From: a bacterium
Lineage (GTDB): Bacteria; Bacillota; Clostridia; Lachnospirales; Lachnospiraceae
Length of the DNA stretch: 48,857 nucleotides
NCBI GenBank assembly: GCA_030535455.1
Contig: JAUNJY010000033.1
Coordinates: 1 to 48,857 of the forward strand
Direction of reading: 5' to 3'
Positions within the stretch are counted from its first letter, which is position 1, and every line of letters starts with the position of its first letter. Below are positions 1 through 8,683 of the stretch, piece by piece. A program made the translations under genes and the position numbers. The notes under the pieces are model-generated. The model was not told where the DNA came from. It made no database searches and was given only the letters and a program-made list of their open reading frames with translations.

Positions 1-1427
1 CGGATTCTTCTTAAAGATTCTTCCTTACCAAGGATCTCCATGATTTCCCATGCTCCACCTGGTGTAGATTGTTTACCGCTTACAGCAGTTCTAAGTGGCC
101 ATAATACTAAGCCGTTCTTACATTCTTTTTTCGCGATGAAGTCTTTTACAGTTGCTTCGATTGCTGGAATAGTGTAGTCATCTAAACCTTCGAGTACTGG
201 TAAAAGTTCTTGTAATACTTCTAAAGAATTTTCAGAGTTTGTCTTCATTTTCTTGTGAGTGTACATTGCGATATCGTAATCTGGCATTTCGTCGAAGAAA
301 TCGATCATGTCTTTGATATCTAAGAAAGTTTCGATTCTTGATTTCACAAGTAATGCGATTGCTTTTACGTCTAAGTCTTTTTTGATTACTTCTTTTACGT
401 ATGGAAGTGCTAACTCAAAGTATTTTTCATTGTCCATAGCTTTGATGTATTCGCCATTCATCCATTTTAATTTTACCATGTCAAATACCGCTGGGGATTT
501 GTTGATGTTGTGGTAATCAAATTTTTCAATTAAGTCTTGTAAGCTCATGATTTCTTGGTTATCTGGTGCAGACCATCCAAGTAATGCTACGAAGTTTACA
601 ACTGCTTCTGTTACAAATCCTTGTTCGATTAAATCTTCGAAGGAAGAGTGTCCGCTACGTTTACTTAATTTCTTGTGTTCTTCATTTGTGATGATTGGGC
701 AGTGTACGTACACTGGAACTTCCCATCCAAATGCTTCGTATAAACGGTTGTATTTTGGTGAAGAAGATAAATATTCGCTACCTCGTACAACGTGAGTAAT
801 TCCCATTAAATGATCATCAATTACGTTTGCGAAGTTGTAAGTTGGGTATCCGTCAGATTTGATTAAGATCATATCATCAAGTTCGGAATTATCTACTTCG
901 ATTTCGCCAAAGATTACATCGTTGAATTTAGTTGTTCCTGTCGTAGGATTGTTTTGACGGATTACAAAAGGAATACCTGCTGCTAAGTTTGCTTCAATTT
1001 CTTCTTTTGAAAGAGATAAACAATGCTTATCATATTTTGCAACTTCTTTTGTATCAGCTGTTGCTTCATGTAAAGATTCTAAACGTTCTTTTGTACAGAA
1101 GCAGTAGTAAGCTTCGCCTTTTTCTACTAATTGTTTTGCGTATTCCATGTACATACCAGTCTTCATACGCTCAGATTGTACGTAAGGGCCAACGCCGCCA
1201 TCTTTGTCTGGACCTTCATCATGGATTAAGCCAGTCTGTTCTAATGTATTGTAAATGATTTCTACAGCGCCTTCTACGTAACGTTCTTGGTCTGTATCTT
1301 CAATTCTTAATAAGAAATCTCCACCTTCATGTTTTGCAATTAAATATGCATATAAAGCTGTTCTTAAATTACCAACGTGCATTCTCCCTGTTGGACTTGG
1401 TGCATATCTCGTTCTAACTTTACTCAT
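1..1427 (-). CDS. gltX: Glutamyl-tRNA synthetase, C-terminal end cut off by window edge
   Basis: Class I aminoacyl-tRNA synthetase that charges tRNA-Glu in the cytoplasm. The minus-strand translation starts [20 protein letters not shown], where HVGN is the HIGH-type ATP signature, and carries KLSKRSG near residue 250 as the KMSKS-type loop. About 475 codons are visible and the frame is open at base 1, so only the C-terminal anticodon-binding end is missing. An AAGGAG site lies 7 nt before the ATG. The gene has its own upstream gap of about 230 bp and no obvious operon partner. Some clostridial GltX enzymes are non-discriminating and also charge tRNA-Gln; the sequence alone does not settle that here. 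Confidence 0.97.
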   Translation of the reverse strand, partial: MSKVRTRYAPSPTGRMHVGNLRTALYAYLIAKHEGGDFLLRIEDTDQERYVEGAVEIIYNTLEQTGLIHDEGPDKDGGVGPYVQSERMKTGMYMEYAKQLVEKGEAYYCFCTKERLESLHEATADTKEVAKYDKHCLSLSKEEIEANLAAGIPFVIRQNNPTTGTTKFNDVIFGEIEVDNSELDDMILIKSDGYPTYNFANVIDDHLMGITHVVRGSEYLSSSPKYNRLYEAFGWEVPVYVHCPIITNEEHKKLSKRSGHSSFEDLIEQGFVTEAVVNFVALLGWSAPDNQEIMSLQDLIEKFDYHNINKSPAVFDMVKLKWMNGEYIKAMDNEKYFELALPYVKEVIKKDLDVKAIALLVKSRIETFLDIKDMIDFFDEMPDYDIAMYTHKKMKTNSENSLEVLQELLPVLEGLDDYTIPAIEATVKDFIAKKECKNGLVLWPLRTAVSGKQSTPGGAWEIMEILGKEESLRRI

Positions 1428-1657
1428 GTCAACACTCCTTAATTATATTAACCATAAACTATCGCTTTTGGTTAGTTAGCAGCCACAACTGTGCCTGTTA
1501 TTTTTTCATACTGAAATACCATATTTCTATAGTATTCCCAAACTTTTTCATTTTCTAAGTATATCTTATTAAAAATAAAATATCAACTTTTTTCTTGCTC
1601 TTAACGGCTTGTTCGACAGGTCTCCGCTTGATTTAGGATACCCTCATCCTCAACTAG

Positions 1658-2215
1658 TTATAAATGAAACTTATCTTTGATTATTGCAGCTACCTCTTCT
1701 GGTGAAAGATTGGTATTGTCAATTCTAATATAGTTCTCAAACGGGAGTTCTCCCTCATTACTTACACATCGGTGGTTGTTATCATCTCTGATCAGTCTCT
1801 GATTGGACTCTTCAATATCTCGTTTAGATGCCTTGTTATGTAATCGGTTTGGTGTAACATTTCGTTTAAGGCGGATTTCCTGTGGTGCAACAAGCTCTAC
1901 ATAGATAAACTCTGTATCCTTATGATAAGTTTTAAATATATCACAGACATGGTCAATATAATCCCAGTCAGACTGCATGTCAAATGCCCACATATAGGTA
2001 AAGATCATTCCATAATTGTCGGTCTTTGCATACTCCTCAAAAATAATCTCTCGCATTCTCCTTATTGCCTCTCCATTGAAATTGCCAAAGATTTCGATCA
2101 CCGGCTCAATGGTCATATGGTTATGAAATAATCTAAGATCCGTAAGCTTCATCAGCTCCTGTCCTACGGTCATCTTTCCTACTGCTGCATCCCCCATCAA
2201 TATTACTAATTTCAT
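1658..2215 (-). CDS. P-loop kinase of the AAA/shikimate-kinase-like family
   Basis: Small P-loop NTPase of about 185 residues with unknown substrate. The start MKLVILMGDAAVGKMTVGQE holds a Walker A motif (GDAAVGKMT); the Met after GK seems usual for this subfamily as I remember it. The C-terminal half has the basic and acidic pattern of a lid region. I chose the ATG at 2215, not the longer frame to 2284, because GGAGG lies about 8 nt upstream, inside the last codons of the preceding gene. The two genes overlap as ATGA, which implies translational coupling to the DUF3021 fusion protein. The fold assignment is sound; a specific reaction cannot be given. Confidence 0.8.
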   Translation of the reverse strand: MKLVILMGDAAVGKMTVGQELMKLTDLRLFHNHMTIEPVIEIFGNFNGEAIRRMREIIFEEYAKTDNYGMIFTYMWAFDMQSDWDYIDHVCDIFKTYHKDTEFIYVELVAPQEIRLKRNVTPNRLHNKASKRDIEESNQRLIRDDNNHRCVSNEGELPFENYIRIDNTNLSPEEVAAIIKDKFHL

Positions 2216-3045
2216 ATACTGACTCCTCCTTTTCTTAATGCTGCTCCAATTCCCCAACCAATCAGGGTTCCTATTGTGGCACAAACCGCCATAACACCTG
2301 CTAATTGGATTGTATAACTAATCTCCTGATAAAGGAGCAGTGAAACAGGAATAATTAGTGCTCCTGAGCTTACTGGCATAATCCAGTTAATCCGTAATTT
2401 TATACCAGCAAAAATTCCAATTCCAAGAATCACAAATGGATATACAAAATAATTATACAGATTCGTTGCAAATGTAGCTTCATTCCAATCCATACCCATA
2501 CCTATTGCATACAATACTGGTACTACGTAATAGATGCCTATCAGCAGTACAATATAAGGCAGGAACTTAATCTTCCTGTTATGAGGCTTTCCAATCAAGT
2601 TTTCATTTATTTCTCGAATATTCACCTTAAGCGCTACATATTCTACGGCAAAAATAACTGCATAGATCAATGCTATAATCAGCAGGTACTTTATACAACC
2701 TAAAACGGTTCTTTCAATATACATCATAAAAAAACAAAATGGAAACAGACCTATGGCAAACGTAATATATTGCAACAACATCTGCTTTGCCAAACTCCAT
2801 TGCTCTAACTTCCTAATACTCAGACAAAGTGCAATCATGGCTCCCATAAATAGAACTGCAAACATCTGAGTCATTACACCAATTACTTGTATCTGTGATA
2901 TTTCTTCAAATGGCTTCAGGATATAAGTATACTTACTAATGCCTAGCATCGCATAAAAGGAGGAACTAAAAATAAAAAATAGATTTAATAAGAATACACC
3001 TAACAGTCCCCCAAATATCATATTTTTCAAAACTTTCCCTGTCAT
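2212..3045 (-). CDS. DUF3021-family membrane protein fused to a second four-helix membrane domain
   Basis: Integral membrane protein of 277 residues. The first 150 residues look like DUF3021, a four-helix membrane protein usually encoded beside a LytTR regulator and thought to control it. The linker KPHNRKIKFL joins it to about 120 more residues with four further hydrophobic helices that I do not recognise. DUF3021 proteins are normally around 130-150 residues, so this is an unusual fusion. It lies 6 bp downstream of a collapsed LytTR gene and is coupled to the kinase gene by an ATGA overlap. Its role is inferred only from family context: a membrane sensor or antagonist of a LytTR activator, here perhaps without a working partner. 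Confidence 0.7.
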   Translation of the reverse strand: MTGKVLKNMIFGGLLGVFLLNLFFIFSSSFYAMLGISKYTYILKPFEEISQIQVIGVMTQMFAVLFMGAMIALCLSIRKLEQWSLAKQMLLQYITFAIGLFPFCFFMMYIERTVLGCIKYLLIIALIYAVIFAVEYVALKVNIREINENLIGKPHNRKIKFLPYIVLLIGIYYVVPVLYAIGMGMDWNEATFATNLYNYFVYPFVILGIGIFAGIKLRINWIMPVSSGALIIPVSLLLYQEISYTIQLAGVMAVCATIGTLIGWGIGAALRKGGVSI

Positions 3046-3051
3046 GATTGT

Positions 3052-3219
3052 CTACACCCCCAATTTACTTTTTACTTTCTTTACATATCTTCTAGATACA
3101 AACGTGTTAGTGCCATCTTTAAAATAGATGCAGACGGTTCCATTCAGGCTTAAATCGAATTTCTTGATCCATACCATAAGTTCTTTATATTGCTCATCAA
3201 TCTTTACCTCTACTCTCAT
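3052..3219 (-). CDS. LytTR-family regulator reduced by an internal deletion (remnant)
   Basis: A 55-residue product. The N-terminus MRVEVKIDEQYKE is typical of LytTR proteins that pair with DUF3021, and the C-terminus, from FDLSLNGTVCIYF through VSRRYVKKVKSKLGV, is the typical end of the LytTR DNA-binding domain. Family members are about 145-150 residues, so about 90 residues from the middle are missing while the frame is kept. The join falls around residues 16-20. I chose the ATG at 3219 for its family-like N-terminus. An AT-rich promoter region and a pair of 21-bp-spaced repeats sit just upstream. Most of the DNA-binding fold is gone, so the product is probably inactive or acts differently. 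Confidence 0.65.
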   Translation of the reverse strand: MRVEVKIDEQYKELMVWIKKFDLSLNGTVCIYFKDGTNTFVSRRYVKKVKSKLGV

Positions 3220-3246
3220 TTCATTTCCTCCCCTCCCATACTTCAA

Positions 3247-3252
3247 GTATAT
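3247..3252 (-). promoter_or_regulatory. -10 element (TATACT) of the LytTR/DUF3021 group
   Basis: On the minus strand the hexamer TATACT lies about 28 bp before the LytTR remnant start. There is no convincing -35 hexamer at the right distance. That is usual for an activator-dependent promoter, and the candidate LytTR repeats lie upstream. Confidence 0.4.
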
Positions 3253-3281
3253 AAAAGCCTCTCCTATTTTTCCACATTTTC

Positions 3282-3315
3282 TCTATAACTGGTCAGTTCC
3301 GTTCTATAAATGGTC
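3282..3315 (-). promoter_or_regulatory. Candidate LytTR operator: two direct repeats with 21-bp period
   Basis: On the minus strand GACCATTTATAGA (3303-3315) and GACCAGTTATAGA (3282-3294) are 12/13 identical and start exactly 21 bp apart, two helical turns. Paired repeats of this spacing upstream of the regulated promoter are the known layout of LytTR binding sites. The pair lies about 60-95 bp upstream of the LytTR remnant. Confidence 0.6.
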
Positions 3316-3380
3316 AAATCAGATAAGTGCCAATAGATCCTGATTTTATCAAAAACTTGTTGACTTTATCCAAAAACAAA

Positions 3381-3414
3381 AAGCCGTATACCTCTACCTA
3401 GAGATACACGGCTT
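3381..3414 (-). terminator. Intrinsic terminator of the AI-2E family permease
   Basis: Inverted repeat AAGCCGTRT.../...AYACGGCTT with wobble pairs, followed on the minus strand by TTTTTGTTTTT. It lies just after the stop of the permease at 3421. Confidence 0.8.
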
Positions 3415-3420
3415 TCCTAT

Positions 3421-4629
3421 TTAGTCTAAATCACTGTCATCGGAACTGTGATATTTTTTAATTGCTTCTTTCATCTGAATTCGATTGTCAATAAATCTCA
3501 TAAAGATAACTTTGATTAATGCTCCTACTGGTACTGCAAATAACATTCCAAGCAGTCCGCCTACCGAACTACCTACGATTAAGCAGATAATTACTAGTAA
3601 TGGATGAACTTCGATACTTTGGCTAAGTAACTTTGGTCCAATTACGTTTCCGTCGATAAACTGAATTACAATCAAAGCAATGATTGCAATGATCATCTTT
3701 GTGATATCACCATTTACAAGGCATACAATGGCAGATAAGCCATACGCGATAAATGGTCCGCAATATGGGATTAAGTTACCAAGGCCTGCTAGAATACCAA
3801 TGATAACGGCAAAATTAACTCCTACGATGGATAATGTGACACTGATTAATACCATCATGACACCAACATCCATTAAAGTTCCTTTTAAATATCCGGAAAA
3901 TACTTGGTCGGCATCTCCTAAGAAACGTTTCATTCCTTTATTTGCACGATCGCTAAATAATGCATAGCTTACTTTTCCTACAACTTCCTTAATCATCTTA
4001 CCATCGATTAAGAAATAGATTGCAATGATTACGCTGAATGCTAACGTAGTAAGGGTGCCTGTTACATTGCTCAAGGAGTTCATTACCCCAGAGACAAAGT
4101 TTGTTCCAATATTCATTGCATAATCGGATATTGTCTTAACTACATTACTAATTTCATTAGATTGAATATTCCAAGAATTCAGCTTATTTGTAAGCGTCTT
4201 AGAGAAGTTCGTAAGGCTTGCTGCCGTATCCTCAGCCAAGGTAACAAGACTATCAAAATTCGCAACACGAATTTGATCTGTCACGCTGTATACAAGTAAA
4301 GTAATGATTAGAGTAAAACCAGCTAATACTAATAAAGTTGTGATTAGCACTGCCAATCCTCTTGTTGATTTTAGACGATTAATATACTTAACTCTCTTTA
4401 ATTTGTTTTCAATCCATGATACCACGCCATCTAGTACATAGGCGATTGCAAAACCAATCAAGATTGGTTTGATGATTGCAAGTATGCTGCCTAGCGAATT
4501 AAGTACTTTATAGTAAATAACCGGGGCATTCTTTGCTACAAGGCTTAAACTATAGATAATGATACATGTCACAATCACATAAGCTGATATTGTCATATAC
4601 TGACGATTCATTTTTTTCTTTAAATTCAT
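3421..4629 (-). CDS. AI-2E family transporter (PerM/UPF0118)
   Basis: Membrane protein of 402 residues from the AI-2E transporter (PerM) family. Hydrophobic segments occur near residues 15-35, 45-70, 85-115, 185-205 and in a C-terminal block of four or more helices. The conserved family segment around GLGNLIPYCGPFIAY and the QFIDGNVIGPKLLSQSIEVHP stretch are present. Despite the name, most members are not proven autoinducer-2 exporters; some are Na+/H+ antiporters. It has its own terminator and starts 126 bp after the cytidylate-kinase-like gene. A second paralogue is at 29459-30661, of similar length but with clearly different sequence. Confidence 0.9.
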   Translation of the reverse strand: MNLKKKMNRQYMTISAYVIVTCIIIYSLSLVAKNAPVIYYKVLNSLGSILAIIKPILIGFAIAYVLDGVVSWIENKLKRVKYINRLKSTRGLAVLITTLLVLAGFTLIITLLVYSVTDQIRVANFDSLVTLAEDTAASLTNFSKTLTNKLNSWNIQSNEISNVVKTISDYAMNIGTNFVSGVMNSLSNVTGTLTTLAFSVIIAIYFLIDGKMIKEVVGKVSYALFSDRANKGMKRFLGDADQVFSGYLKGTLMDVGVMMVLISVTLSIVGVNFAVIIGILAGLGNLIPYCGPFIAYGLSAIVCLVNGDITKMIIAIIALIVIQFIDGNVIGPKLLSQSIEVHPLLVIICLIVGSSVGGLLGMLFAVPVGALIKVIFMRFIDNRIQMKEAIKKYHSSDDSDLD

Positions 4630-4755
4630 TTGTCAACCTGTCCCTTATTTCTAAATTAAACTCCTTTTTGGAGCCTTACTTCCTTTGTTTATATAAAACA
4701 AAGGATCTCCCTTGTTTTTTAGTAGCAAGAGAAATCCTTTTGCTGTTATCCTTTT

Positions 4756-5373
4756 TTATTCCGTTGATTCTAATAAAAATTCTTTCAGGGTTTGTACTGT
4801 TTTATCAATGCCTAGGAAATCACTTTTGACACTTAGATGATAGTTGTCTGCTTTTCCCCATTTTTCATTGGCATGATAATTATAATAGTTTGCTCTACGC
4901 TTATCAATTTTTAAAATTTGCTCTGCTGCTTTGTGCTCAGGCATCTGGTATAATTCCACGGCACGTTTTACCCTTGATTCAATAGATGCCCAGATAAAAA
5001 TATTGACGATATTCTTATGATTTCTAAGCACATAATCGGCACAACGTCCCACTATAACACATGGGCCTTCATCTGCCAAGTTATGAATTACTTCTGACTG
5101 TGCAAGATAAATTCGATCATCTAATGATAAGTTGGAATATCCGAAATCCTGACTTCCATAAGAGTTTAACCCCATGGCAATGGAATACAATAAACTATTT
5201 GTAGCCTTTTGTTCAGCTCTATGAAATGCAGCTTCTGCAAATCCACTTTCTTTGGCAGCCCTTGTTATAATCTCATTATCATAAAACGGAATATCTAATT
5301 CCTCTGCGAGCCTCTTGCCAATCTCTCTTCCACCGCTTCCATACTGTCTGCTGATCGTAATAATCTTATTCAT
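4756..5373 (-). CDS. Cytidylate kinase-like family protein
   Basis: About 205 residues, starting MNKIITISRQYGSGGREIGK, which contains the P-loop QYGSGGREIG typical of the cytidylate-kinase-like family (Cytidylate_kin_2). The mid-protein CVIVGRCADYVLRNH and the lid-like HYKADNYH region (around WGKADNYHLSV) also match. These proteins are common as extra copies in clostridia alongside the true Cmk, and their substrate is mostly unproven; a CMP kinase role is only suggested. I chose the ATG at 5373 over the upstream GTG at 5382 because GGAG lies 8 nt upstream and the kinase N-terminus begins there. It is followed by the AI-2E permease on the same strand. Confidence 0.85.
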   Translation of the reverse strand: MNKIITISRQYGSGGREIGKRLAEELDIPFYDNEIITRAAKESGFAEAAFHRAEQKATNSLLYSIAMGLNSYGSQDFGYSNLSLDDRIYLAQSEVIHNLADEGPCVIVGRCADYVLRNHKNIVNIFIWASIESRVKRAVELYQMPEHKAAEQILKIDKRRANYYNYHANEKWGKADNYHLSVKSDFLGIDKTVQTLKEFLLESTE

Positions 5374-5550
5374 AGTAATCACTCCAATCTGTTTTGTTGG
5401 ACCTAATATGTATTATATCGGTTAGGAACACTTGTCCCTTAACTCTATACCCCTAGATAAATCAAGGATTTATTAGGATAATTATAACATACATCGGTTT
5501 AATTGACCATGAACTTCATTCTTTTTTTATAAAATTTGATAAATCTACCA

Positions 5551-6438
5551 TTATTGTAATGTGTGTACTTCGATGGAATACGCCGCATCAAATACTTCTT
5601 TGGAACCTAACGTATTTGACCACTCTCGCTCTTTTAGCGTACCATCAAAGTCTTCACCATCACATCTTCCGTACCAAGGCTCGATGCATATAAATGGCGC
5701 ATCTCCTCGCGTTGGTGTCCAGACACCGAATAGCGGAGCATCGAATTTCACTGTAATATATGGCACTTTCTCTGGTGTTAATAGAGATACTGCCTGTGTC
5801 TGATGATTTTCAAACACTAAGGCATCCTGACGAAACAACTCTTTCTCGAATGGTATGATTCCACTCTTCGTTTCCAAGGAATTTAGGTGTCTCTGTGCCA
5901 ACCCGTCTTTTGTTAATAAACGATAATTCAAACGGTCTGCTCCCTCAAAGTGTAAATAATAATCTTCTCTTTTCGTGTGTGGCACAATTGGACAAACAAA
6001 CGCCGGATGCGCACCAATGGAGAAATACATGTTTTTTTGCCCTTCGTTTATGACCTTCCACATTACCTTTACAGATCGGCCTATTAGCTGGTAACCAACC
6101 TGTAACGAAAATTCAAAAGGATAAACTGCCATCGTTTCCTCTGTACTCTTTAGAACAAACCATATGGTATCAGTAGTCTGTCCTACTAGTTCAAATTCCT
6201 TATCACGAGCGAATCCATGTTGATTCATATTGTATTTAATACCTTCAAAGGAATATGATTTCCCTTTCAGGCTTCCTACTAGTGGAAATAAAACTGGTGA
6301 GTAGCGAGCCCAGTACTCTGGTCTAGCATCCCATAAATAATTCTTACCATTTTTTACATCTTTTAAACATGTAAGCTCTGCTCCATGTGAATTAATTGTA
6401 ATTAAAAGCTCTTCATTACTTAAGGAATATGTACTCAT
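5551..6438 (-). CDS. Aldose 1-epimerase family protein (LacX-like)
   Basis: Protein of 295 residues with the galactose mutarotase fold. Family features include NQHGFARDKEFEL near residue 70, IGAHPAFVCP near 145 (catalytic-type His), and ICIEPWYGRCDGEDFDGTL near 250 with the conserved Glu of the active site. The spacing and the W-Y-G-R-C-D motif resemble LacX-type epimerases rather than GalM. It interconverts alpha and beta sugar anomers in the cytoplasm. GGGAGG lies 6 nt before the start. The neighbours, prfC and a kinase-like gene, give no pathway clue, so its sugar is unknown. Confidence 0.88.
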   Translation of the reverse strand: MSTYSLSNEELLITINSHGAELTCLKDVKNGKNYLWDARPEYWARYSPVLFPLVGSLKGKSYSFEGIKYNMNQHGFARDKEFELVGQTTDTIWFVLKSTEETMAVYPFEFSLQVGYQLIGRSVKVMWKVINEGQKNMYFSIGAHPAFVCPIVPHTKREDYYLHFEGADRLNYRLLTKDGLAQRHLNSLETKSGIIPFEKELFRQDALVFENHQTQAVSLLTPEKVPYITVKFDAPLFGVWTPTRGDAPFICIEPWYGRCDGEDFDGTLKEREWSNTLGSKEVFDAAYSIEVHTLQ

Positions 6439-6560
6439 ATCCTACCTCCCTATTCTATTCGGCAATTTTTTACTAATTATAGCATATATATACTTCTATG
6501 ATAAGCCTTTATTCATGTCCATATTGGGTATTTTAATGACAAAACCTGATCGACAAGCAA

Positions 6561-6589
6561 AAAGCCCCAGCTTACTAAGCTGGGGCTTT
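6561..6589 (-). terminator. Intrinsic terminator after prfC
   Basis: Perfect 13-bp stem AAAGCCCCAGCTT / AAGCTGGGGCTTT with a 3-nt loop, directly after the prfC stop at 6602 on the minus strand. Confidence 0.9.
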
Positions 6590-6601
6590 CTATCATCTAT
6601 A

Positions 6602-8194
6602 TTAGTTTGTACCGAATTCAGATAACTTAAGACCTTCGTTACGTTCAAGTACTGTCTGGATACTCCATTTATGGATGAATAATAATAATGGATTACCTTT
6701 TAAGTCTTTGATCTTCTTCGTATCGGAAGTAACGCGAAGAGCTGGAATATCCACTTCTTCTTCATTTGCAATCCAACGAATGTGTTCGTAACCTAATGGT
6801 TCAAGACGAATTTCTACATTATATTCATTTTCAAGACGGTATTTTAATACGTCAAATTGAAGTGTACCAACTACACCAACGATAATTTCTTCCATACCAG
6901 TGTTAAACTCTTGGAAGATCTGGATTGCACCTTCTTGGGCAATCTGAGAAATACCTTTGATGAATTGTTTTCTCTTCATTGTATCTACCTGTCTTACCTT
7001 AGCAAAATGCTCTGGTGCGAACGTTGGGATACCTTCGTATCTAAATTTCTTATTTGGGCTGACAATTGTATCACCGATAGAGAATAAGCCGGGATCGAAT
7101 ACACCGATGATATCACCTGCATATGCTTCTTCTACGTGCTTTCTTTCGTCTGCCATCATCTGTTGTGGCTGGCTTAAACGCATTTTCTTTCCACCTTGTA
7201 CGTGTAATACGTCCATGCCTGCTTCAAACTTACCGGAACAGATTCTCATAAATGCAATTCTATCACGGTGAGCTTTATTCATATTCGCTTGGATCTTAAA
7301 TACGAATGCGGAGAAATCTTCGCCCATTGGATCAATGATTCCTTCATCAGACTTACGTGGAAGTGGAGTTGAAGTCATATTTAAAAAGTGATTTAAGAAT
7401 GTTTCAACACCGAAGTTTGTTAATGCGGAACCAAAGAATACTGGAGATAACTTACCTTGACTTACAAGGTCGATATCAAATTCATCACTTGCACCATCAA
7501 GTAATTCAATTTCATCATTTAAGATATCATGGTATTCTTTTGTAATTAAGTCATCAAGTGCTGGATCGCCAAGTTCAGCTTCCACTGTATCAACTTCTTT
7601 TTGACCATTGTTAGCAGCTGTAAAACGGCTGATTTTCTTTGTCTGACGGTCGTAAACACCTTTAAAGTTTTTACCACAGCCGATTGGCCAGTTTACTGGA
7701 CAAGTTTTAATTCCAAGTACTTCTTCGATATCGCCAAGTAATTCAAATGGATCATTTGCTTCACGGTCCATCTTATTGATGAAAGTGAAGATTGGAATAT
7801 TACGCATTACACAAACTTTGAATAGTTTGATTGTCTGTGCTTCAACACCTTTAGAAGCATCGATAACCATTACTGCAGAGTCTGCTGCCATAAGCGTACG
7901 GTACGTATCTTCGGAGAAATCCTGGTGACCTGGCGTATCAAGGATGTTGATGCAGTACCCATCATAATTAAATTGTAGCACGGAAGAAGTAACTGAGATA
8001 CCTCTTTCCTTTTCGATTTCCATCCAGTCAGATACTGCATGTTTCGCTGTCTTTTTACCTTTTACAGAACCTGCAAGGTTAATCGCACCACCGTATAATA
8101 AGAATTTTTCTGTTAATGTTGTCTTACCAGCATCGGGATGGGAAATAATCGCGAACGTTCTTCTTTTTGTAATTTCATCTCTCAAATTAGCCAA
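6602..8194 (-). CDS. prfC: Peptide chain release factor 3
   Basis: GTPase RF3, which recycles RF1/RF2 from the ribosome after termination. The G1 motif is SHPDAGKTT, then the switch region ERGISVTSSV, G3 DTPGHQDFSEDTYR, and G4 NKMDREANDPFELL, followed by the EF-Tu-like domain 2 and RF3 C-terminal domain. The length of about 530 residues is normal. The frame extends to an ATG at 8224, but no ribosome site precedes that ATG. Instead a TTG at 8194 has GGAGG exactly 8 nt upstream and gives an N-terminus (ANLRDEITKRRTFAIISH) like that of other RF3s, so I prefer TTG. It is monocistronic with a strong terminator. Confidence 0.95.
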   Translation of the reverse strand: MANLRDEITKRRTFAIISHPDAGKTTLTEKFLLYGGAINLAGSVKGKKTAKHAVSDWMEIEKERGISVTSSVLQFNYDGYCINILDTPGHQDFSEDTYRTLMAADSAVMVIDASKGVEAQTIKLFKVCVMRNIPIFTFINKMDREANDPFELLGDIEEVLGIKTCPVNWPIGCGKNFKGVYDRQTKKISRFTAANNGQKEVDTVEAELGDPALDDLITKEYHDILNDEIELLDGASDEFDIDLVSQGKLSPVFFGSALTNFGVETFLNHFLNMTSTPLPRKSDEGIIDPMGEDFSAFVFKIQANMNKAHRDRIAFMRICSGKFEAGMDVLHVQGGKKMRLSQPQQMMADERKHVEEAYAGDIIGVFDPGLFSIGDTIVSPNKKFRYEGIPTFAPEHFAKVRQVDTMKRKQFIKGISQIAQEGAIQIFQEFNTGMEEIIVGVVGTLQFDVLKYRLENEYNVEIRLEPLGYEHIRWIANEEEVDIPALRVTSDTKKIKDLKGNPLLLFIHKWSIQTVLERNEGLKLSEFGTN

Positions 8195-8321
8195 GGGAAA
8201 TGCCTCCTCAATTTCTTTACTCATTTATGTTAAAATTTGTAGTTTTTTAAAAAGTTTCGTATATTTGCAAAACAGTTTCATTCTATCGTCTTATTCAGGG
8301 TTTGTCAAGGCATGGATAGTA

Positions 8322-8350
8322 ATGGCAGATGGGGCTTTTGCCTTTATAAT
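8322..8350 (+). promoter_or_regulatory. Promoter for the structured RNA candidate
   Basis: ATGGCA (8322-8327), a 17-bp spacer and a perfect TATAAT (8345-8350). The predicted start at 8357-8358 coincides with the first base of the long inverted repeat that closes the RNA. Confidence 0.55.
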
Positions 8351-8356
8351 ATACCG

Positions 8357-8595
8357 AGATTGTGTTTAAGAAAAATCCTTTTAGCATTACGAAATATTAA
8401 TAGGAGGGCGTGCATACCGTTGTTTTCCCCTTCCTCTACAGATAAGGGTCTGCATTTTGCTGCCAGACACCTTGCAGTGTTTGTCCTCAAAACACAACAC
8501 TCCTGATTTGTAACGTCAGAGAGAAAACATGCTGGTATTGCAATGACCCTCCTATTAATATTATGTAGACTGTGAGATTTTTCTTAAAAACAATC
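8357..8595 (+). ncRNA. Structured non-coding RNA candidate with 5'-3' closing helix and central bubble
   Basis: About 238 nt without a credible protein frame. Bases 8358-8377 pair with 8576-8595 (19 of 20 positions). After an asymmetric 15/13-nt bubble, 8393-8408 (AATATTAATAGGAGGG) pair perfectly with 8547-8562. Inside, TGCATACC (near 8411) pairs with GGTATTGCA with one bulged base, GTTTTC with GAAAAC, GTCTG with CAGAC, and GTGTTT with AAACAC. A closing stem, a bubble and a terminal stem resemble the 6S RNA plan, and the clostridial raiA or Clostridiales-1 motifs are other possibilities. I cannot assign a family by eye. The plus strand is favoured by the TATAAT promoter; the helices alone would fold on either strand. 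Confidence 0.65.
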
Positions 8596-8683
8596 AATGT
8601 AGTCTATGAACGCATAAGCCCATTTTACAAGAATAACGTAGCTATTCTTACTTAAAAGAAAATAATTCCTAAAAGCGAAAATC

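Noticed and set aside
989-1258. Plus-strand frames within gltX (also 307-516 and 547-795)
   Set aside because: They are antisense shadows of the clear GltX coding sequence.
1428-1657. T-box leader upstream of gltX
   Set aside because: No T-box consensus (TGGNACCGCG-like segment) and no terminator/antiterminator pair is visible on the minus strand.
3421-4629. Autoinducer-2 quorum-sensing exporter
   Set aside because: The family name is historical; there is no luxS or lsr-type gene in the window, so only the family is reported.
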